NCBI RefSeq assembly: GCF_013179285.1
Contig: NZ_WVNW01000006.1
Span: 1-64,000, forward strand
Length of the DNA stretch: 64,000 bases
Reading direction: 5' to 3'
From: Roseobacter sp. HKCCD6576-2
Lineage (GTDB): Bacteria > Pseudomonadota > Alphaproteobacteria > Rhodobacterales > Rhodobacteraceae
Below, piece by piece: positions 49,428 to 58,982 of the stretch. A model generated the notes under the pieces. It was not told where the DNA came from. It worked only from the letters and a program-made list of their open reading frames with translations, and made no database searches. Positions within the stretch are counted from its first letter, which is position 1; every line of letters starts with the position of its first letter. Position numbers and translations under genes: made by a program.

Positions 49428-50358
49428 CGCGTCCACCTATCCTCGGGTCGATCAGCCTGTAGATCACATCAATCAGGAGGTTGACGGTCACAAAAAGAAC
49501 CGCGGTCAGTACAACAACTGCCTGAACCTGTGGGAAATCCCGCGTTTCGATCGCGTTGACCAGAAACGTGCCAAGACCGGGACGACCAAAAATCACTTCG
49601 ACCATCACGACCCCTTCCAGAAGGAAGGCCAATTCCAATCCGAAGACCGTGATCACTGGTACAGCGGCATGAGGAGCGACGTGATCTCGTCCGATCGCGC
49701 GGGCTGAAACGCCACGGCGCTTGAGCGCTGGCAAAAATGGCTGACCACGCGCTTCGAGAATGCCGGATCGGATGATCCGCGTCAGCGACGCCGCCACACC
49801 CAGACCCAACGTCATTGCTGGAAGGATTGCATGGGCAGGTGTGCGGGCCCCCATCGCCGGCAGCCAAGCCAAATGGACGGCAAACAAAAGGATCAACAAA
49901 AGCCCAAGCCAATAGGCTGGGATCGCCGCCCCCAGCGAGGCAACAGCCACCGCTATACGGTCAATCCACCCACCCGGGTTATTTGCTGCGACCACGGCCA
50001 GCGGAATCGATACCACGAGCCCAATGGCAAGCCCGGCAATCGCCAGCGGGAAGGAATGTGCGATCGCTGCTACGAGATCTGGCCCAACCGCCCGCCCGTT
50101 CACCACGGAATACCCCAAGTCGAAACGAAGCAGTGGCCCGAGCCAGTCCCAGAATGCGGTCCAGAACCCTCGGGTCAAACCGGCCTCTTCCCGCACTTGG
50201 TTGATCACCTCCTCTGTCAGAAGGGCATCAAACCGCGCCATAGCAATGACTTGGGCGGGGTCACCCGGAGCATTCCAGAGGAGACCGAATGTGATGATGG
50301 CTGTTCCAGCCAGAACGAAGACGGCTCGCAGGAGCAAGCCCAGAATTCCGGCAATCAC
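49420..50358 (-). CDS. Nickel/peptide-type ABC permease (NikB/DppB-like)
   Basis: The 312-residue permease has six hydrophobic segments, the DppB-type N terminus (FGLLWNAPGDPAQVIAMARF) and a C-terminal EAA-containing region (LKRRGVSARAIGRDHVAPHA; LEGVVMVEVIFGRPGLGTFL). The start is GTG at 50356-50358, overlapping the ATPase stop (GTGA). It pairs with the next permease. Confidence 0.88.
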   Translation of the reverse strand: MIAGILGLLLRAVFVLAGTAIITFGLLWNAPGDPAQVIAMARFDALLTEEVINQVREEAGLTRGFWTAFWDWLGPLLRFDLGYSVVNGRAVGPDLVAAIAHSFPLAIAGLAIGLVVSIPLAVVAANNPGGWIDRIAVAVASLGAAIPAYWLGLLLILLFAVHLAWLPAMGARTPAHAILPAMTLGLGVAASLTRIIRSGILEARGQPFLPALKRRGVSARAIGRDHVAPHAAVPVITVFGLELAFLLEGVVMVEVIFGRPGLGTFLVNAIETRDFPQVQAVVVLTAVLFVTVNLLIDVIYRLIDPRIGGRDA

Positions 50359-51080
50359 GTCGAAACCTCCAAAGCACCGAGTGAAATGGCCGCGTCACGC
50401 AACTTCCGGCCGTAATCCGATCCCGGCGCCCGCGCAAAACCGTCAGGTGTCGCCACCTCTTCAATTCGACCAGCCCTCAGAACCGCGATTTCGTCAGAGT
50501 GGGCAACGGCATAGCCCAGATCATGCGTGACGATCAAAGCCGCGAAACCCTCTTCACGCTGCAAATCAGCGATAAGCCGAGCGGTGTGCTTTTGCGTGAT
50601 CGCATCAAGGGCAGAGAGCGGTTCGTCAAACAACACCAGCGGTGACGCCGCAATCAAAGCCCGAAGGATACCAACTCTTTGCGCTTGGCCGGTGGACACC
50701 TGCCTCGGACGTCGGTCAAGGATGTCAGGGGCAAGCTCAAGACCATCGCAGAGCCGGTTGATACGCGCTTGTACCGCATCGTACGTCTTCACCGCTAGCG
50801 GCTCTAGAACAGAGTGACGCAAAGTGAGCGTCGGATTGAAGGCTGACCTTGGCTCCTGCATTACCAATGCAGGGTGGCAAGCGCGAACCGGCGCATTCGC
50901 CCAGGTAACGTCACCCGATTGGGGCTTTAGAAAGCCTAGGATCGTCGCGATAAGCGTCGATTTTCCAGCGCCGCTTTCGCCGACCACAGCCAGTGTCTTC
51001 CCCGGCGCTAGCGACAGAGAAACGTCCTCCAAGGTGACCTTAGCTCCCCGCCTGACCGAAACTCTGTCAACCCTCAGCAT
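50355..51080 (-). CDS. ABC ATPase, NikE-like
   Basis: The 241-residue ATPase has Walker A GESGAGKST, a Q-loop (LVMQEPRSAFNPTLTLR), a variant signature VSTGQAQRV, Walker B LVLFDEPLSALD and the switch His (ALIVTHDLGYAV). It lacks the roughly 80-residue C-terminal extension of Dpp/Opp ATPases, like NikE and CntF, which favours a metal or metallophore substrate. The ATG at 51080 (7-base overlap with the preceding gene) has a better ribosome site than the ATG at 51095. Confidence 0.88.
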   Translation of the reverse strand: MLRVDRVSVRRGAKVTLEDVSLSLAPGKTLAVVGESGAGKSTLIATILGFLKPQSGDVTWANAPVRACHPALVMQEPRSAFNPTLTLRHSVLEPLAVKTYDAVQARINRLCDGLELAPDILDRRPRQVSTGQAQRVGILRALIAASPLVLFDEPLSALDAITQKHTARLIADLQREEGFAALIVTHDLGYAVAHSDEIAVLRAGRIEEVATPDGFARAPGSDYGRKLRDAAISLGALEVST

Positions 51081-51757
51081 GGCAGTTCCATCCAATTTCG
51101 ATGAGCCGCTAGAGCCTTGGCTGGCGCGGTTGCTGGATTGTGCAGAAGGTCATCGGTGGCAGCCCGTTCCACAAGTTGACCGTCATGCATGACCATCAAC
51201 TTGGACACCCGTCGTGCTGCAAGCCCAAGGTCATGGGTGATCAGCACCATTGCAGTCTGTCGTCCCTGTAGATGGCGCTCGAGCAGATCCATGCTTGACG
51301 CAGCGACAATGGGATCAAGTGCCGAAGTCGGCTCATCAAGAACAACAAGCTCCGGCTTTCCGATCAATGCCATGGCAATGACAAAACGCTGCTGCATACC
51401 CCGGCTCCAGCCCCAGGGACGCTTCTGCAGATCTCCACCCTCGATCTTCAATGCCGAAAAGATCGAGCCTTTGTCGGCGGCGCCAAGCTCCAACCCTTGT
51501 GCCTTCTCCGCCTCACGCCAGTGGAAAGCCATGCTCCGAAGCGGATCCAAGGCTTCATCGGGATTTTGCGGCACAAACGCAACCGCATGACCGCGCTGCC
51601 GCAGATCATCCACCAAAGCATGGCCAAGCGTCGACTTCCCAGAGCCAGAAGACCCAACCAAACCAATTCGGTCGCCTGGCTCTATGTCGATTGATGTCGG
51701 ATGAAGAATGGTCCGGCCTGAGCGCACCGCACTCAGGTCAGAAACTGTGAGGGTCAT
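51074..51757 (-). CDS. ABC ATPase, NikD-like
   Basis: The 227-residue ATPase has Walker A GSSGSGKST, a Q-loop (FVPQNPDEALDPLRSM), a degenerate signature WSRGMQQRF in place of LSGGQ, Walker B LVVLDEPTSALD and the switch His (MVLITHDLGLA). It is short, as in NikD/CntD, and forms a heterodimer with the NikE-like subunit. The ATG is coupled to the binding-protein stop by ATGA. Confidence 0.88.
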   Translation of the reverse strand: MTLTVSDLSAVRSGRTILHPTSIDIEPGDRIGLVGSSGSGKSTLGHALVDDLRQRGHAVAFVPQNPDEALDPLRSMAFHWREAEKAQGLELGAADKGSIFSALKIEGGDLQKRPWGWSRGMQQRFVIAMALIGKPELVVLDEPTSALDPIVAASSMDLLERHLQGRQTAMVLITHDLGLAARRVSKLMVMHDGQLVERAATDDLLHNPATAPAKALAAHRNWMELPC

Positions 51758-53277
51758 TCTGTCAACGTCGTCTCATGGGTGACCCAATATGTCTCAGTCG
51801 GGTGAACGGCATAACCTTCCAACCCAGGCACCGAAACACTGACCTGACTCACGTGGAAGACAGGGATTAGCACGGCTTCTGCAGCAATGATCTCCTGAAC
51901 ACGGTCGAAGATGCCCTCGCGCTCCGCTTGGTCAAAGGTGGTGCGCCCCGCGGCAAGCAACTGATCAAGCTCTGTGTTGGCGTAGCCGCCAGGGTTTGAG
52001 GCGCCTTCTGAAGACAGCAGAGTTTCCAAAACGGCGCCCGGGTCGCCTTGCGGCGTGGTAATCCAGGCCTGCAGGAAGAGATCTGCTTCACCCTCAGCAA
52101 TTAAGTCGCCACTGGCACCCCATTCGCCGACACGCACATTTGCGGCAACACCAATTGCTTGCAGAAAGGCTTGGGTCAGTTCGGCCGTGGGCGGCAATGC
52201 GGCCCGGGAAGAATAGGTCACGATGTCAATTTCAAGTGGCGCGCCATCGAGCATCCAGACACCGCCTTCTTTGACGGCTCCAGCTGCAGCCAGAAGCTCT
52301 TCTGCACGCACGGGGTCATAGGTAGGCTCGACATCGGTCGCCCACCCCATTCCGGCGGGGAAAACCGTCCCGGCAGGCTCGCCGCCGACACCAGACAAAA
52401 CAGCGTCGACCACCCCTTGGCGATCAATTGCCAACGATACAGCTTGGCGGATGAGCGGGTTCGCCATCGGACCAGAACGCGCATTGATCGTGTAGAAGTA
52501 GAGCCGTGCCGTCGGGGCCGCAAAACCTTGCGCCCCGGTTTCCACGATCCGGGCGTAGTCAGCTTCGGGATAATTGATCACCAAGTCGATCTCTCCCGCC
52601 TCAAAGGCCAATGCTGACGCACTCGGGTCGGGAACGACCACAACCCGGATTTCCGCGAGACCTGGTATCCCCAGTCGGTAGTTGGAATTTGCCTCAACGC
52701 GATAAAGCTGCTCAGGGATTGCTTCGCGGAAGATATAGGGGCCAGTTCCATTGATTGGGAAAGCGGCGGAAACCGGACCAACGATCGCGATACCAGGTTC
52801 GGACAACGACCACGGAAAAGCCGCGTTTGGGGTATTGGTTTCGAATACAACGACACGTTCCCCCTCAACCTCCATACTGGCCAGATCAAGAAGGTTTGCA
52901 ATCCGTGCATTATGGCCCGGGTGCCCCTCTTCTGAAATCGGCGCAATCGCGCTTACGACAGCCTCCGCTGTCACAGGTGTGCCATCATGGAACACGAGCC
53001 CATCGCGGAGCGTCAGACGCCAGATTGTGGGGGAGGATTGCGCGATGCTCTCGGCAAGCCGGGGGTAGAGGTTCAACTCATAGTCGATCCCCATCAGCGT
53101 CTCGGTTACACCGGTCTGGTTCGACATCCAGCCATTGTAGCTTGCGCGGGGATCCGGCACTTCGGCGGTTGGGCCAAAACCAACGGAGATGCTTAGGCTG
53201 CCTTCTTGCGCAGCGAGCGGCATGGGGGAGCCAAAGGCCAAGAGCGCGGCACAAGTCAGCCGGGACAAAAGGGACAT
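51754..53277 (-). CDS. Family-5 substrate-binding protein, NikA/CntA-like
   Basis: The 507-residue periplasmic receptor has a signal peptide (LTCAALLAFGSPMPLAAQ) and the SBP_bac_5 layout: ETLMGIDYELNLYPRLAES, WRLTLRDGLVFHDGTPVTAE, a hinge region with GTGPYIFREA and NPLIRQAVSLAIDRQGVV. The family binds peptides, nickel complexes or opine metallophores. Short NikD/NikE-type ATPases, an EamA exporter in the operon and a Zur-like promoter element point to a metal or metallophore ligand. This is inference. It is the first gene of the operon. Confidence 0.85.
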   Translation of the reverse strand: MSLLSRLTCAALLAFGSPMPLAAQEGSLSISVGFGPTAEVPDPRASYNGWMSNQTGVTETLMGIDYELNLYPRLAESIAQSSPTIWRLTLRDGLVFHDGTPVTAEAVVSAIAPISEEGHPGHNARIANLLDLASMEVEGERVVVFETNTPNAAFPWSLSEPGIAIVGPVSAAFPINGTGPYIFREAIPEQLYRVEANSNYRLGIPGLAEIRVVVVPDPSASALAFEAGEIDLVINYPEADYARIVETGAQGFAAPTARLYFYTINARSGPMANPLIRQAVSLAIDRQGVVDAVLSGVGGEPAGTVFPAGMGWATDVEPTYDPVRAEELLAAAGAVKEGGVWMLDGAPLEIDIVTYSSRAALPPTAELTQAFLQAIGVAANVRVGEWGASGDLIAEGEADLFLQAWITTPQGDPGAVLETLLSSEGASNPGGYANTELDQLLAAGRTTFDQAEREGIFDRVQEIIAAEAVLIPVFHVSQVSVSVPGLEGYAVHPTETYWVTHETTLTE

Positions 53278-53844
53278 TGGAATTACCTTTAGGTTAAAGA
53301 TCGTTTCTGGTGTGTGTTGATGCCTATCGCGACCTACTCGTCACGCGTCGGTGCTGATCAGTGGTTTTGCGTGCCCATCGTCAAAGGAAAAAAGACCTGC
53401 CGGTGGGTGACAATCCTCATTCAATTGAAAGGCCTCGAAGCGCGTTTCTGATCGCGCAACATACTGAATTATAGGCTCTCCGCAACATGAATGTTACATG
53501 ATAACGTTCAAAAGTATGCGCAGGCCGTTGCCGCACTCTGTCACGACCTCTCGATCCTTGGACGAAGGATAGACAACATCGCTCAGCATTTGAGACGACT
53601 GTCTCGTCAATGGAGTTGACGCAAGTTGGACCGGTTCATACCGAAGAGATCACTTCTTGTTCCAAGACTTTGACAGATGTCAGCGCTCCGGCAGAGATTG
53701 GTCTCTATGACCCGATTGAACTCTTTACCTTCGGCGCAGAGTTCAAGACCGAGAGCAGCCCTTCAGCAGTGCTCGGCAGACTGTCGACCATTGGCACCGA
53801 CCGTCTCGCGGCGAGACCGCTGGGCGCATCCCATCAAAGACAGA
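53278..53844. other. Intergenic region between metal-transporter operon and cobF
   Basis: This 567-base stretch holds the transporter promoter (see the regulatory entry) and a long leader of about 180 bases before the binding-protein ATG. A small hairpin GTCTCG-CGG-CGAGAC at 53803-53817 lies about 28 bases beyond the cobF stop; no T-tract follows it. Short plus-strand ORFs here do not look coding. I find no second riboswitch. Confidence 0.5.
53468..53508 (-). promoter_or_regulatory. Promoter with Zur-like inverted repeat upstream of the NikA/CntA-like operon
   Basis: On the minus strand a perfect -10 box TATAAT lies at 53468-53473. About 16 bases upstream, AATGTTACATGATAACGTT (53490-53508, plus-strand reading) forms an inverted repeat with arms AATGTTA and TAACGTT, one mismatch, around a 5-base centre. 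This is the geometry of alphaproteobacterial Zur boxes (AATGTTA-n5-TAACATT-like), and it would cover the -35 region. Regulation by Zur or another Fur-family protein is inferred. Confidence 0.5.
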
Positions 53845-54579
53845 CTAGACCTTGCGCAACAGGTAGGTATCCATAATCCAGCCATGCTGAGCCCGCGCTC
53901 GTGCGCGGGCCGCGACGATCCGTGGGCCAGCCTCTGCCAATGGACCCGACTCAAGCACCTGTTCCTTCATACCAAGGAACCCGCCCCACCAGATTTGCAG
54001 GTCCTCCGGCGGTAGATCTTGGAAACTACAAGCGCCATCTAGCATAACAACAATTGTCTCAGCACCCTCTGGCCAGCCGTGGTCGCGAAGGCGGCGACCG
54101 GTGGTGACCGTCACAGCACCGTTCACCGTGTTGAAAGGAATGGCGTGGGCCGCCGTTAGAGCCTGCAGAGACGTGACGCCAGGGACCACACGGAGTGAGG
54201 GTTTGGGCGCCAAGCGCGCGGCGATGCGCAGTGTAGAGTCGTAAAGGCTCGGATCCCCCCAAACAAGGAGCGCGACAGGGCCCTTAGGATCGGCGTCTAC
54301 AATGCTCTCAGACCAGATGCGGGCAATGTCGTCGTGCCAGCGGTCGACACTCTCGGCATAAGGCAGCGTCTCGTCTCGAACCGGCATGTCGAACTCAACA
54401 ACGTGGGCCGTGCTGCCACTTTCAGCTAGGATGGCGTGGCGGAGCTCAGCGAGATCCGCCTTGTCGGGCCCTTTGCGGGGAACCAGAACCAAGGACGCGT
54501 CGCGAAGCGCCGCTTGAGCTTCTCGCGTGACGTGATCCGGGTTGCCGGTCCCGATGCCAATGAGCCAGAGCTCAATCAT
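53845..54579 (-). CDS. cobF: Precorrin-6A synthase (deacetylating), CobF
   Basis: CobF methylates C-1 of precorrin-5 and releases acetate, a step found only in the oxygen-dependent pathway. The 244-residue product has the SAM-binding GIGTGNPDHVT near its N terminus, LLVWGDPSLYDSTLRIA and a C-terminal WWGGFLGM characteristic of CobF. The start at 54579 overlaps cobA by 8 bases (ATGATTGA) and removes an unneeded extension. It is the last gene of the cob operon. Confidence 0.95.
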   Translation of the reverse strand: MIELWLIGIGTGNPDHVTREAQAALRDASLVLVPRKGPDKADLAELRHAILAESGSTAHVVEFDMPVRDETLPYAESVDRWHDDIARIWSESIVDADPKGPVALLVWGDPSLYDSTLRIAARLAPKPSLRVVPGVTSLQALTAAHAIPFNTVNGAVTVTTGRRLRDHGWPEGAETIVVMLDGACSFQDLPPEDLQIWWGGFLGMKEQVLESGPLAEAGPRIVAARARARAQHGWIMDTYLLRKV

Positions 54580-55303
54580 CGGAATCGCCGTCGGCAAGTG
54601 GACCATAGAAGATTAGGGCTGGTTTGTCGCCAATCCTTTGCGCCAGCGTCTCGGCCAATTGGGACACGGTGCTCCGCATGGAGCCTGCCTCCGGTGTGCC
54701 CACAGCTTCGGACAGCATCGCAGGTGTGTCGCCGGGCAGCCCATTTGCGATCAACGCTTGGGCCAAAGCCGGGAATGTGCGTTTTCCCATAAAGATAACG
54801 GTACAGGCGGTCGGATCGGCGAGAGCATTAAGGTCAAGGTCTTCTGGCAACTTCCCAGAGGAATCATGGCCTGTCACAAACTGCACCCGTCGCGCGGTCA
54901 AACGCCGTGTTAGGGGCATGCCTGCCGCAGCAGCGGCCGCAAACGGAGAGGCAACGCCGGGTACGATTTCGAAGGGAATGCTGGCCTCGCGCAAGGCAAC
55001 CAGCTCCTCCTCCAACCGGCCAAAAAGCCCGCCATCGCCGGATTTCAGGCGGACAATCTGGCCGCCGGTATTCGCATAGTCGACCAGAAGGCGGCTTACG
55101 TGATGCTGCCGGGGGGATGGGCGCCCGGCCCGTTTGCCGACCCCAACCAAGTCCGCGCCCGGTTTGGCATGAGACAGGATCGGTCCAGCGGACAAATCGT
55201 CGTAAAGGATCGCATCGGCCCGCTTCAACCGATTGACGGCCTTCACGGTCAAAAGCTCCGGATCACCCGGACCAGAGCCAACGAAACTGACGAACCCCGT
55301 CAC
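54572..55303 (-). CDS. cobA: Uroporphyrinogen-III C-methyltransferase
   Basis: CobA makes precorrin-2, the entry to the corrin branch. The 243-residue product has VGSGPGDPELLTVKA, YDDLSAGPIL, the SAM loop RLKSGDGGLFGRLEEE (usually GGDPFVFGR) and PLTRRLTARRVQFVTGH. There is no fused CysG dehydrogenase domain. The start is GTG at 55301-55303, overlapping the cobB stop by GTGA. It acts first in the pathway though it is near the operon's end. Confidence 0.95.
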   Translation of the reverse strand: MTGFVSFVGSGPGDPELLTVKAVNRLKRADAILYDDLSAGPILSHAKPGADLVGVGKRAGRPSPRQHHVSRLLVDYANTGGQIVRLKSGDGGLFGRLEEELVALREASIPFEIVPGVASPFAAAAAAGMPLTRRLTARRVQFVTGHDSSGKLPEDLDLNALADPTACTVIFMGKRTFPALAQALIANGLPGDTPAMLSEAVGTPEAGSMRSTVSQLAETLAQRIGDKPALIFYGPLADGDSDD

Positions 55304-56625
55304 GCGTCCTCTCCAGCGATGAGGTGGAAAAAAGTGCCCGACACGGGACCACGCTTTGATCCGCTTTCGGGGACGGGGTTACCATCCGCATCCGCAACCT
55401 TTGCGAGCGGCGCATCCGGTTGTTCGAGAATGGTGGAGTAGTGAAACTCATGCCCGCGCAGCGCGGTGCCCACAGGCAGGCCTGGCATGGGTTGTTCCAA
55501 CACTGCCCGACGATAGCCAAGATGAAACTTTCGCTTCTCGTAGGAGGTCACGAGCCCGAGAAGGCCAGCCATCCTGTGATGTGTCCCCTCTTTGTCGATG
55601 AGAGCCTCACCCAGCGCCATGTAGCCCCCGCATTCCCCATGCACCGGCTTGGTCTCGGCGTGTTTGCGGAGCCCGTCGAGAAACTGCGTGGCGGACGCGA
55701 GCTTACCTGCGTGAAGTTCAGGATAACCTCCAGGAAGCCAAACCAGATCGGCATTAGGGTCGGGTGTTTCATCGGCCAGAGGAGAGAAAGGAACGATCTC
55801 GGCGCCTCCGGCACGCCAGCCCTCCAACAGGTGCGGGTAGGTAAAGGAAAACGCCGCATCCTGTGCCAGAGCGATGCGTTGTGCGGGTGGCTTTGGGAGA
55901 TGACCGGCTTGTCCAACTGGCCGGCCTTGAGCAGCAGCGCGGAGGGCGCTCAGATCGACATGCTCCCGCAGAAAGGCCGCATATCCAGCAATGGCGACTT
56001 CAAGGTCAGGATGTTCCACTGCTTGAACCAGGCCCAAATGCCGCTCCGGCAAGCTGAGATCGCCGCGTCGCGGCAACGCCCCAAGAACTGACAAACCCGC
56101 GCGCTCCATCCCGAGTTTCGTGAGCCGTTCATGGCGCGGGCTGGCGACGCGGTTCAGAATCACGCCTGCGATAGGAAGCTCCGGGTCATATTGCGCGAAG
56201 CCAAGGGCGGTTGCTGCAGCCGACTGTGCTTGCCCGCTCACATCCAAAACCAGCACCACAGGCCAACCCATTATCTTCGCAGTTTCGGCGCTGGAGCCAA
56301 AGCCAGTGCGCCCGCGCGTGGCGACCCCGTCAAACAGACCCATGGATCCCTCTGCCACACAGATATCAGCATCTGTGGCCTTTGCCGCGATGGCGGCGCG
56401 CAAATGGTTGTCCATGGCCCAGGTGTCGAGATTGAAAGAGGCCCGCCCGGTGGCCGCCCGGTGAAACGCGGGATCGATATAGTCTGGCCCGGACTTGAAG
56501 GGTTGTACGGCCAGCCCATCGTAGGACAGCGCTCGGAGAAGGCCGAGCATGACAGTTGTCTTGCCCGTGCCTGACGCAGGTGCTGACACCAGCAGACCAG
56601 GCGGAGACGCAGTCTCAATCATCAT
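55300..56625 (-). CDS. cobB: Hydrogenobyrinic acid a,c-diamide synthase, CobB
   Basis: CobB amidates side chains a and c with glutamine and ATP. The 441-residue product has a P-loop [20 protein letters not shown] in a dethiobiotin-synthetase-like N-terminal domain and a class I glutaminase domain with the nucleophile in [14 protein letters not shown] and a C-terminal His (GHEFHYSTI). The start (56625 or the adjacent ATG at 56622) overlaps cobM by about 8-11 bases. It supplies the substrate for the CobN cobaltochelatase. Confidence 0.95.
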   Translation of the reverse strand: MMIETASPPGLLVSAPASGTGKTTVMLGLLRALSYDGLAVQPFKSGPDYIDPAFHRAATGRASFNLDTWAMDNHLRAAIAAKATDADICVAEGSMGLFDGVATRGRTGFGSSAETAKIMGWPVVLVLDVSGQAQSAAATALGFAQYDPELPIAGVILNRVASPRHERLTKLGMERAGLSVLGALPRRGDLSLPERHLGLVQAVEHPDLEVAIAGYAAFLREHVDLSALRAAAQGRPVGQAGHLPKPPAQRIALAQDAAFSFTYPHLLEGWRAGGAEIVPFSPLADETPDPNADLVWLPGGYPELHAGKLASATQFLDGLRKHAETKPVHGECGGYMALGEALIDKEGTHHRMAGLLGLVTSYEKRKFHLGYRRAVLEQPMPGLPVGTALRGHEFHYSTILEQPDAPLAKVADADGNPVPESGSKRGPVSGTFFHLIAGEDA

Positions 56626-57409
56626 CTTCGCTCCATTCTGCCCAAGGGCTATCCGCCGTTTGTGGGCGATAGCGGCGGTCGTAATCCGCGGCGTAAAGTC
56701 GGCTCTCCGCGAAATCGGATTGCCCCAAAGCTGGTCCCACCAGGATTAAGGCCGTGCGCTCAATGCCGTCTGGCAACAAACTACAGATGTTGGCAAGTGT
56801 GCCGCGGATGATGCGCTCATCCGGCCAACTGGCACGCCAAATGATCGCAACGGGGCACTCAGGCCCGTAGTGGGGCGTTAGATCCACCATAACCGTCGAA
56901 AGGTTCTGAATCGAAAGGTGAATAGCAAGCGTTGAACCCGTTGCGCCAAAGGCGGCGAGCGTTTCGCCATCTGGCATCGACGAAGCGCGACCCGGTGTCC
57001 GGGTCAAAACGACAGATTGCGCGACCCCAGGGAGGGTCAATTCGGCGCCAAGTGCTGCCGCGCCAGCCGCGAACGAGGGCACCCCTGGGGTCACAGTATA
57101 GGCAATGCCCATTTCAGTGAGCCTGCGCACTTGCTCGCCCATCGCAGACCAAACAGACAGATCCCCCGAGTGGAGCCGCGCGACGTCGAGACCCGCCGCC
57201 TCTGCTGCCGAGATTTCGGCCATGATGGCCTCCAGATCAAGCGGCGCGGTATTCACGATGCGCGCGTCTGCAGGGCAATGAGAGAGAACAGCCTGCGGCA
57301 CCAAGGATCCGGCATAAAGGCACACCGGGCAGCGCGCGATCAGATCCCGCCCCCGGAGCGTCAATAAATCCGGGGCACCTGGACCAGCGCCGATAAAATG
57401 CACGGTCAT
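56615..57409 (-). CDS. cobM: Precorrin-4 C11-methyltransferase
   Basis: CobM adds the C-11 methyl group to give precorrin-5. The 264-residue protein shows the class III methyltransferase motifs [38 protein letters not shown] and [20 protein letters not shown]. Its ATG overlaps the cobE stop by ATGA. Confidence 0.95.
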   Translation of the reverse strand: MTVHFIGAGPGAPDLLTLRGRDLIARCPVCLYAGSLVPQAVLSHCPADARIVNTAPLDLEAIMAEISAAEAAGLDVARLHSGDLSVWSAMGEQVRRLTEMGIAYTVTPGVPSFAAGAAALGAELTLPGVAQSVVLTRTPGRASSMPDGETLAAFGATGSTLAIHLSIQNLSTVMVDLTPHYGPECPVAIIWRASWPDERIIRGTLANICSLLPDGIERTALILVGPALGQSDFAESRLYAADYDRRYRPQTADSPWAEWSEDDD

Positions 57410-57774
57410 GTTCCATTCCCTTCCGCAAGCGCACAGGTCGCCATACCGTCGCTTGAGATCGCCCTCGGCCCGAGGAGCCGTGCCCCAGCCCCCGCCGCGG
57501 CTAGCGCCGCGGCTTCTGCAACACTCCCGGTCCCACGTGCGGCGGCTGACGCCCGCGACTGTGTGAGGGTTTGCTGCTCCACAAGCGCGGCAACACTGAT
57601 CGAGTGTGTGTCGAGACTTGCAGACGTTGCGAAGGCTTGGAAGACGTCTGTTTGCGCTTTATCCGCTGCAGTCGCAGCGACCAGGGCTCGACCAGGACCG
57701 CCAGACCGCGTGAAGGCATCAAGGAGGCTCTCTGGCGCTGCCGCCAAACGAAACCCAAACCCGGCCACGATCAT
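57406..57774 (-). CDS. cobE: CobE (CbiG C-terminal-like) cobalamin biosynthesis protein
   Basis: The 122-residue protein corresponds to CobE, similar to the C-terminal domain of Cbi[35 protein letters not shown] and a [15 protein letters not shown] segment. CobE binds corrin intermediates, and its role in the aerobic pathway is not settled. The ATG at 57774 gives the ATGA overlap seen elsewhere; an ATG at 57789 is also in frame. It lies between cobL and cobM. Confidence 0.85.
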   Translation of the reverse strand: MIVAGFGFRLAAAPESLLDAFTRSGGPGRALVAATAADKAQTDVFQAFATSASLDTHSISVAALVEQQTLTQSRASAAARGTGSVAEAAALAAAGAGARLLGPRAISSDGMATCALAEGNGT

Positions 57775-58982
57775 AGCACGACCCGCCATTGCACCACCGG
57801 ATAGGCCGCTTTCCACCCGCGTTTTATCCCGAGCGCTGCCGCATCAGAAAGCGCAATTCGCATCAAATTGCCGCCCAAACGCTCGGACCACGTGGAAAGC
57901 AGCGCCTCGGATTCCAATGTCACGGCATGGGCAACAAGCCGCGTTCCTGGCGAAAGCCGGGTTGTTAGGTCTGTGAGCAGAGCCTCTGAAAGGCCACCGC
58001 CGATGAAGACCGCATGCGGCGGCGGCATGCCATCCAGATCTTCCGGTGCGCTGCCTTCGATAACGCGCAAACGATCAACACCCAAACGCTCTGAATTTGC
58101 GCGAATACGCGCTGCGCGGTCGAGGCGAGGCTCAATACTCAAAGCTTCGGTGGTGGGATGAGCAAGCAGCCACTCAATCGCAATGGACCCTGAGCCACCG
58201 CCAATATCCCATAGTGTTTCAAACGGTTTGGGGGCAAGAGCCGAAAGCGCCAAGGCGCGAATTGGACGTTTGGTGATCTGACCATCGGTCTCAAAAAAGC
58301 TGTCGTCGATGCCATGGGTCGCCGAAATCGTGCCTCCGGGCCCTGCGACTGAAACGGCCACCGCAACAGGATGCGCAAAGCTTGTATCCGGCAGAGCCTC
58401 GGCCTTTGCCTTGGTGAGACGCTCGCGCGGGCCGCCAAGTGCCTCTAGGATGATCAGATCGCTTGAACCGAACCCCTCTTGGGCGACGTAGCGCGCCAGG
58501 CTTGCGACGGCATCGCCATCGCGCAGGAGCAGAATGCACCGCACACCGGGGGCCAAATGCGGCTTAAGGCGCGAAATCGGCACCGCATGGAGCCCAAGGC
58601 AAAGCGTTTTTTCCAGCGACCAGCCAAGCCGAGCTGCGGCAAGGGAAAACGTCGAAGGCCCCGGCAACGCCTGCCAGTCATCTGGGTCCAAGTCCTTGGC
58701 GATGACAGAACCTGCGCCAAACCAGAACGGATCGCCCGAGGCCAGCACCACGACCTTTCTGTCACACTGGCCGTAAAGCATGGGCAGTCCATCTGCGAAG
58801 GGAACGGGCCACTCGATGGTTTCGGCCTGCAGACCGGTTAGCAAATCCAGATGGCGCTTGGCTCCCATCACCACCTCCGCTTGCACGAGTGCATCGCGAC
58901 TTGCAGTGGGGAGCCCGTCCAGGCCATCTTCGCCCAGGCCCACGATGATGAGCCATGCCTTTTTCGACGGAGCCTCAGCCAT
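57771..58982 (-). CDS. cobL: Precorrin-6Y C5,15-methyltransferase (decarboxylating)
   Basis: CobL is a fusion of two methyltransferases (CbiE and CbiT in the anaerobic pathway). It methylates C-5 and C-15 and decarboxylates the acetate on ring C. The 403-residue product has the CbiE-like half (IIVGLGEDGLDGL; LASGDPFWFGAG) and the CbiT-like half (WDIGGGSGSIAIEWLL; AVFIGGGLSEALL). The ATG at 58980-58982 sits in CCATGG and shares two base pairs with the cobK ATG on the other strand. Confidence 0.95.
   Translation of the reverse strand: MAEAPSKKAWLIIVGLGEDGLDGLPTASRDALVQAEVVMGAKRHLDLLTGLQAETIEWPVPFADGLPMLYGQCDRKVVVLASGDPFWFGAGSVIAKDLDPDDWQALPGPSTFSLAAARLGWSLEKTLCLGLHAVPISRLKPHLAPGVRCILLLRDGDAVASLARYVAQEGFGSSDLIILEALGGPRERLTKAKAEALPDTSFAHPVAVAVSVAGPGGTISATHGIDDSFFETDGQITKRPIRALALSALAPKPFETLWDIGGGSGSIAIEWLLAHPTTEALSIEPRLDRAARIRANSERLGVDRLRVIEGSAPEDLDGMPPPHAVFIGGGLSEALLTDLTTRLSPGTRLVAHAVTLESEALLSTWSERLGGNLMRIALSDAAALGIKRGWKAAYPVVQWRVVL

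Noticed and set aside
53803-53817. Hairpin GTCTCG-CGG-CGAGAC after cobF as a terminator
   Set aside because: The stem is only 6 bases and no T-tract follows on the minus strand.
53610-53876. Plus-strand ORF upstream of cobF
   Set aside because: It overlaps the cobF 3' end and has no recognisable domain or coding bias.
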